Positions 58,745-64,000 of a stretch of 64,000 nt of DNA are shown one piece after another (the stretch's first letter is position 1; each line of letters begins with the position of its first letter). Source of the DNA: Solanum dulcamara (Eukaryota > Streptophyta > Magnoliopsida > Solanales > Solanaceae); contig NC_077242.1 of NCBI RefSeq assembly GCF_947179165.1, positions 3,534,001 through 3,598,000 on the forward strand, given 5' to 3'. The notes beneath the pieces were generated by a model. It searched no databases. It was not told where the DNA came from and saw only the letters and a list, made by a program, of their open reading frames with translations. Made by a program: the position numbers and the translations under genes.

Positions 58745-61700
58745 ATGATGTCTGTGACTTGCCATAATCTTGAAATTGGGAGAACTCCATTGGACTTTTT
58801 GGCTTGTGGGTGTTCTTCAAATGCCTTTGTTAAGAGGATTGCAAGTAGAAGATTCAATGGTCAGAAATTGTTGTCTTGCAGACAAGAAATTGGACGCATA
58901 TCAACTAAGGCTTCACTTACTGGTATATACTTAAATCCATTTTTTAGGCCTAATAAGTAGTTTTCTAAGGGCATTCTTGGAATGATTTCAAATATTGTTG
59001 TTGTTGTGGGCAGGGTTGGCACCAATGTTCGATTTGGAGAAGTCAGCAAAACCTATTTCATTGACTAATGTTTTTGAAGTGGTTGCTGATGACCTACTTA
59101 CACTGAACAAGAACTTGCAGAATGTGAGTGCTATATGGACATTCTTTGATTAATCAATCATTCCTGTTTCAACTTTGCTTATGTGATTTGTTAGTTATAT
59201 AGTTTAATGGATTATATGTGATAAAATCCTCCTCTTTGGTTATTTTTCGACGAATAGCTGCCAAGGTAATACATACTACATTTATCTGTCGTGATTCAGA
59301 ACACGTTCCTTTAGCTTTATGTAATGCTGGCATTGCCAAATGTCTAATGTAATTTTCATAATATAACTTCATTGATGCTTGGTCGAGTTGTTCCTAAATG
59401 AATTGCTCTAGATGTAGGAAACAGCAACACAACAACATACCCAGTGAAATTACACAAGTGGGGTCTGGGGAGGGTAAGATGTACGCAGATCTTACAACTA
59501 CCTCACGGAGACAGAGAGACTGTTTTCGAAAGAGCCTCGGCTCAAAACTCACAATCCCAAGTAAGAAAGAAAAATAGTATATATAGCATAATGGCAAAAA
59601 AAAAAAGCGATGTAAATTTTACAAGAAAAGAACAATAACGATAGCAAAGGAATATGATAATCAAAGGCAATAACAACACAACTATAAAGGCACGCCTAGA
59701 CCTACGACCCCCCTAAATCGACACACGGCAAGACACCATTCTATCCCACTAACCTTCTACCCTAATCCGCGACCCCCAGTACATGGTCATGCTTGTGGGG
59801 ATTAAAATCAATAGAGATGTTTATTTAATGATATTTGGGTTTATTGGCCTTACAAGAATTAACATTGAAGGAATAGGATTTACAGTATCACAGCACCAAA
59901 TAATATCTTAATCTTGAACATCTTTTAGGACAATTTTATTTGGTATTTAGTCATGGTTTTATTCAAATACCCTTTGGCATCTCCAGATGACTGATGTTTG
60001 TACTTGTCACTATGACTTCAAGATGCTCAGGTGAGCATACTTTGTTCCCGAGTGAACTTCTTTAGATGTATGAGAAATGCAATTTTGGACTACAAATGAT
60101 CATGGTGGTGAGGACAAAGAACTGGACTTAATAGATATATTTAATTATCATGGTTATTGGCCTTAAAAAATTCTAACCATAGGAGTAGGAGCTACACCAT
60201 TACTCCCAAATGGTATTTTTTTTTTTGGATAATGGTTGTGTCCGGGCTAGCTTCCCTATATTCTTAGCCGTGGTTGCCCTGTCATTATCTTAGAAAAAGT
60301 GGAAATAGATCATGCTCCTTAACTATTCCACTAGGTACTTACTACCTTCTACCAATATAGGTACCTTGACCTTGAGCTTATGAAGTTCATTTTAAAAGGT
60401 CCTAGTTTTTGACAATTTCATTTGGTAATACTTTGATTTTAAGACTGATGCAAGAAATAAAATAAGCGCACTTGGGTCTGAGAGTATCTGTAATGTATAT
60501 CCTGATAAATAAACACACATATGTCTAATGTGATGTCAAATATTAGGAGTAACTGAAAAAGTTTCATATCAGTGATTGTCACTTGCTATTATTAGGATTT
60601 GTAAAACTATGTTGTTAATTGGATCAATACCACATGAATGATCAGATGGCATATCGGGCCAATTTGCTTTTAACATATCTCCCTTCTATTCTGTATCTAA
60701 GAGAAATCATTTTTCAGATTGTTGGTGCAGAGAACCCAGTTTTGATGTCTGCAGCTGAGCAGATTTTTGGTGCTGGTGGCAAAAGGGTGAGACCTGCTTT
60801 AGTGTTCCTAGTGTCGAGGGCCACAGCAGAAATTTCTGGCTTAAAGTGAGGAACACTACTTAATTTTTTCTCTTGTAGTACTCACAAGTCACAACCACAT
60901 ATCAGCTAAGCTAATATCATAAAATCCTTGCTGCCAGGGAACTCACCACAAAACACAAAAGGTTAGCTGAAATCATTGAAATGATCCATACTGCAAGCTT
61001 GATACATGATGATGTGTTAGATGAAAGTGACACACGAAGAGGTAAAACATTTTAAGCAACTTGTCATTCTCCTCTGCTGTGTCCACAAATGCACTGTCTT
61101 TAATTGTTTAGAAACTCAAAATGATTGTCACTCTTGCTTCTAGTTTAATACTTTATTCAGGTGGCTGAAAAGTTTACTGTACATACTCAGTGGTTATTTC
61201 TTTGGATATTACTCTAGATCTTCAGCTCTACCATATACTGTAGGAATAGGGTTATTTTTCCAGGCATCATTGTGGATGGTATTGTTCTTAGAATAAATTT
61301 TTTAGTAATAATTTATGAGGAAAGTATATGTAGAAGAAAACATCTAAGAAGATATTGTCATCTTTCTGATTCTGTGATGATGCCATGATACATGCTCTTG
61401 TTTTATTAAAACAATATTCAACCCTTGAAAGAGTCTCACTTTTGACAATTTCAGTTGATGAAGAATTTCTAAGGTATATCTAAAGAAATAAAGATGCCAT
61501 AGAATCTACTGTGGATGCCAGACAATCTGGACAGATGACATTAACAGAATAACCAGACTTACGCTGATGACAACACCTTTTTATTGGTTAGAAACCTCCC
61601 AGAAAAACTTTGTTTGACACTACACCATTAGTTGGATGCCTATGAGATTTGGGCTTATCGTTTCTAAGCTCTCTCTTGTGCACTTCCCAGGACTACTTAC

Positions 61701-63212
61701 TTGTTTCTTAACTGTTTTTCTAATTATTATTGATGCTTTCCTGATTGATCTACATGAGATTCTTGCTGTCTAACTTGATGTGGTTGGCTTACTTTGACGG
61801 AAGACGATCACCCCTGCTCTCCCAAAGGATCCAGGAACCTTAATAACTTCAATGATTAGTCCAGGGAATATGCTTGGTTAGGAAGAGCTCATCTGATGGG
61901 GTCTTTAATGTTTAGATATTCTTCCTACTTTTTGTTTGCGGGTTTTTGAGACCTTCTCAGCATTTGACTCATTTCTATGCTTTCTAAAAAATAGTTGAAC
62001 TCTGTACAACTGTTTTGTGAAAATGGTACACTTGACACACACACACAAAAAAAAGAGATAAATTGACAAGTATGGGCTACGAATGCACTTTCTCAGGATT
62101 AAGGAAAAGAACAACAAGACTGGATTAGATCTTCGCTTGCTCAAGTTTGTAGAGGCAGATAATACTAGATTGCTGTTTCTACCACCGATTCTCCTTCTGT
62201 TTGATGCTTCCTTTTCCTTTATAGTTGATCTTAGATCGATTGCTGATTGATTCTGTTATAGCGCTTCCAAATATGAATTGTCTGTGCGTCATTGAGGTGG
62301 TCGATTCTGTCACCTAAGCATTCACCCTTGTGCTTCTTCTAACTTCCTTCTCTTATTTGCAGTTTCTGTTATACCTTCTCCCTTGCTTCCTTGTATTGAC
62401 CTCTTTAAAAAAAACTTCTAATGCAGGAAAGGAGACTGTTCACCAATTATATGGTACTAGAGTGGCAGTACTGGCTGGTGATTTTATGTTTGCACAGTCA
62501 TCCTGGTACCTAGCTAACCTTGAAAACCTTGAAGTCATAAAGCTCATCAGTCAGGTATCTTAAGATTTTCTTGGTTTGTACATCTTATAGAACTGGCAAC
62601 ATTGATATCATTATTAGTTCGTTTTACATCAACACCCTTAGTGGTTATTGGTTTTTGTGGCAGGTTATTAAAGACTTTGCAAGTGGTGAAATAAAGCAGG
62701 CCTCTAACTTGTTCGACTGTGATGTTGGACTGGAGGAATATTTGCTCAAGAGTTACTATAAAACAGCCTCCTTGATTGCTGCAAGCACCAAAGGAGCTGC
62801 CATTTTCAGTAGCGTTGGCAGTGATATTAGCGAACAAATGTATCAATATGGGAAGAATCTTGGTTTATCATTCCAGATTGTTGATGACATATTGGACTTC
62901 ACTCAATCAGCAGCACAATTGGGAAAGCCAGCAGGAAGTGACTTAGCCAAGGGAAACCTTACTGCACCAGTACTTTTTGCATTAGAGAAAGAGCCAAAAC
63001 TTAGGAATATAATCGAATCAGAATTTCACGATGCTGGTTCTCTTGAGGATGCCATCAATCTGGTGAAGACCTGTGCAGGAATTCAGAGGGCACAAGATTT
63101 GGCAAAGGAGAAAGCTGATTTAGCAATGCAGAACCTAAAATGCCTTCCGTCCAGTCCTTTCCGTGCAGCACTTGAGGAAATTGTGAAGTATAATCTGGAG
63201 AGAATAGAGTAG
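58745..63212 (+). CDS. SPS: Solanesyl diphosphate synthase, plastid type
   Basis: It adds isopentenyl diphosphate units to an allylic primer to make the C45 solanesyl side chain of plastoquinone. Six coding exons: 58745-58922, 59014-59123, 60718-60845, 60938-61041, 62427-62554, 62664-63212. They join in frame to 398 aa. The N-terminus ([20 protein letters not shown]..., about 60 aa) looks like a plastid transit peptide. The polyprenyl synthase core has GGKRVRP (about 116-122), the first Asp-rich motif DDVLD (163-167), GDFMFAQ, and the second motif DDILD (290-294). The small residue Ala158 five places before the first motif suits a long-chain product. It closely follows Arabidopsis SPS1 (At1g78510). 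The second of two tandem ATG codons is an alternative start. Introns 2 and 4 exceed 1.3 kb. Confidence 0.95.
59415..59785 (-). mobile_element. RTE LINE 3' end in SPS intron 2
   Basis: On the minus strand: the end of ORF2 (GGGTCGCGGATTAGGGTAGA, coding SRIRVEG then stop), a 3' UTR, then CTCGGTGAGGTAG-like and CTACCCTCCCCAGACCCCAC-like tail sequence and GTTGTTG. It is the most complete copy of this 3' end in the window apart from 6952-7943. Confidence 0.8.
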
Positions 63213-64000
63213 ATGAAAAGACAGTATACACCTTTGGTTTATTATTCTCAAGAAGCTCTGAATATCTAACCATATCTGAGGCATAGTGTTGAAGCTATTA
63301 CTATAGTTTGAATGGGACCGCGACCAAGACGAAAGTGCTTCACTATGTTCATATACTCAATACAGGTTGTAATTTTCAGCTCCTAATACAGCAATATGGA
63401 ATTCCAGCATTCTTTATAATTTAGCTAATAAACTGTCAAATTCAACTGTTGTTGTACACTAAAGAAATTCCACATTACTAATAATGTCATGTATTACTAT
63501 TTACTCTTGGCTTTCTTGGGTTGACATTTGTATCCAAATTCTTTATTATCCTTCCCCAATGACCCCCAACTACTTAAACAAGAACTGTTAAGGAAAAGTT
63601 GAATATGCTCCTGGAATAGATACATGAGGTAAAACTACAATTTTAGCCAGTTGTGTCATATTCTCAAAAAATGCACTACTTTTTGAAGGATTTCATATGT
63701 ACTGACAACATTTTTAAAGAGCTTGAGCAATATAGCTCTTTGGTTAAATTGATGTTATGTTTTGCAACTTTAAAATCACACAGGGATGTTATGTTTTGCA
63801 ACTTTAAAATCACAAAGGGACCTTACATTATCATGTTCCCTTTTTTTATTGGAAGTGTGGTTGTTTTATTGAGATTATATTCGTTCCATTTAAAATCATA
63901 ATCGGATACAAAATTAGTACATTTTTATCTTATATGACGGTACTTGATAAATAAATAATTTAAAATGTTAATTTGGTATACATATCTACTTGTTGAAATG
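63213..64000. other. SPS 3' UTR and downstream DNA
   Basis: The left part should be the SPS 3' UTR. A short tandem repeat with period 34 bp (GATGTTATGTTTTGCAACTT at 63751 and 63785) lies near the end. No further gene was recognised. Confidence 0.55.

Noticed and set aside
1..64000. CRISPR arrays, prophage, or bacterial operons
   Set aside because: No regularly spaced repeats with unique spacers and no polycistronic bacterial genes; the tandem repeats seen are plant repeats.

Overview
This is plant nuclear DNA, most likely from Solanum (tomato/potato group). The evidence is intron-rich genes with GT-AG junctions, proteins that align closely with Arabidopsis proteins, AT-rich intergenic DNA, and many Solanaceae-type repeats: RTE LINE 3' ends with TTG tails, Stowaway and Tourist MITEs, TRIMs and solo LTRs. 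No CRISPR array, bacterial operon, phage or confidently called RNA gene was seen. All exon models were spliced by eye and checked for reading frame.

There are five intact genes. (1) Transcription elongation factor SPT5, minus strand, 22 coding exons from 18181 down to 2516, 1036 aa, with a 6.9 kb intron full of transposons. (2) A small membrane receptor-like kinase resembling At1g78530, plus strand, 31187-32726, 351 aa. (3) A plastid chalcone-isomerase-fold fatty-acid-binding protein of the FAP3 type, minus strand, 32925-35764, 276 aa, convergent with the kinase. (4) A secreted X8-domain protein, plus strand, 38988-40607, 113 aa. (5) A plastid-type solanesyl diphosphate synthase, plus strand, 58745-63212, 398 aa. 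There are also pieces of broken genes: a class III peroxidase first exon (28907) and the C-terminal part of a Mutator-like transposase (44016-44875).

Layout. 1-1490 is one copy of a segment that recurs at 29131-30836. 2.5-18.2 kb is SPT5. 17.8-24.4 kb holds a direct duplication of the SPT5 first exon plus upstream DNA; the distal copy is split by a 2.03 kb solo LTR, and L1 LINE debris with a 205-bp-arm hairpin lies between the copies. 24.4-28.9 kb is MITE-rich intergenic DNA. 29-36 kb holds the segment copy, the kinase and FAP3. 38.9-40.6 kb is the X8 gene. 41.7-47 kb is a second solo LTR followed by a decayed MULE rich in the motif GATACAT. 47-58.5 kb is gene-poor. 58.7-63.2 kb is the solanesyl synthase.

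The genes do not form an operon. The kinase, X8 and solanesyl synthase genes appear to correspond, as a set, to Arabidopsis At1g78530, At1g78520 and At1g78510, an old block of synteny. The most interesting structure is the pair of SPT5 first exons. Both are open and end in the same splice phase, and the one nearer the gene body shows CpG-type decay while the distal one keeps the more conserved start.
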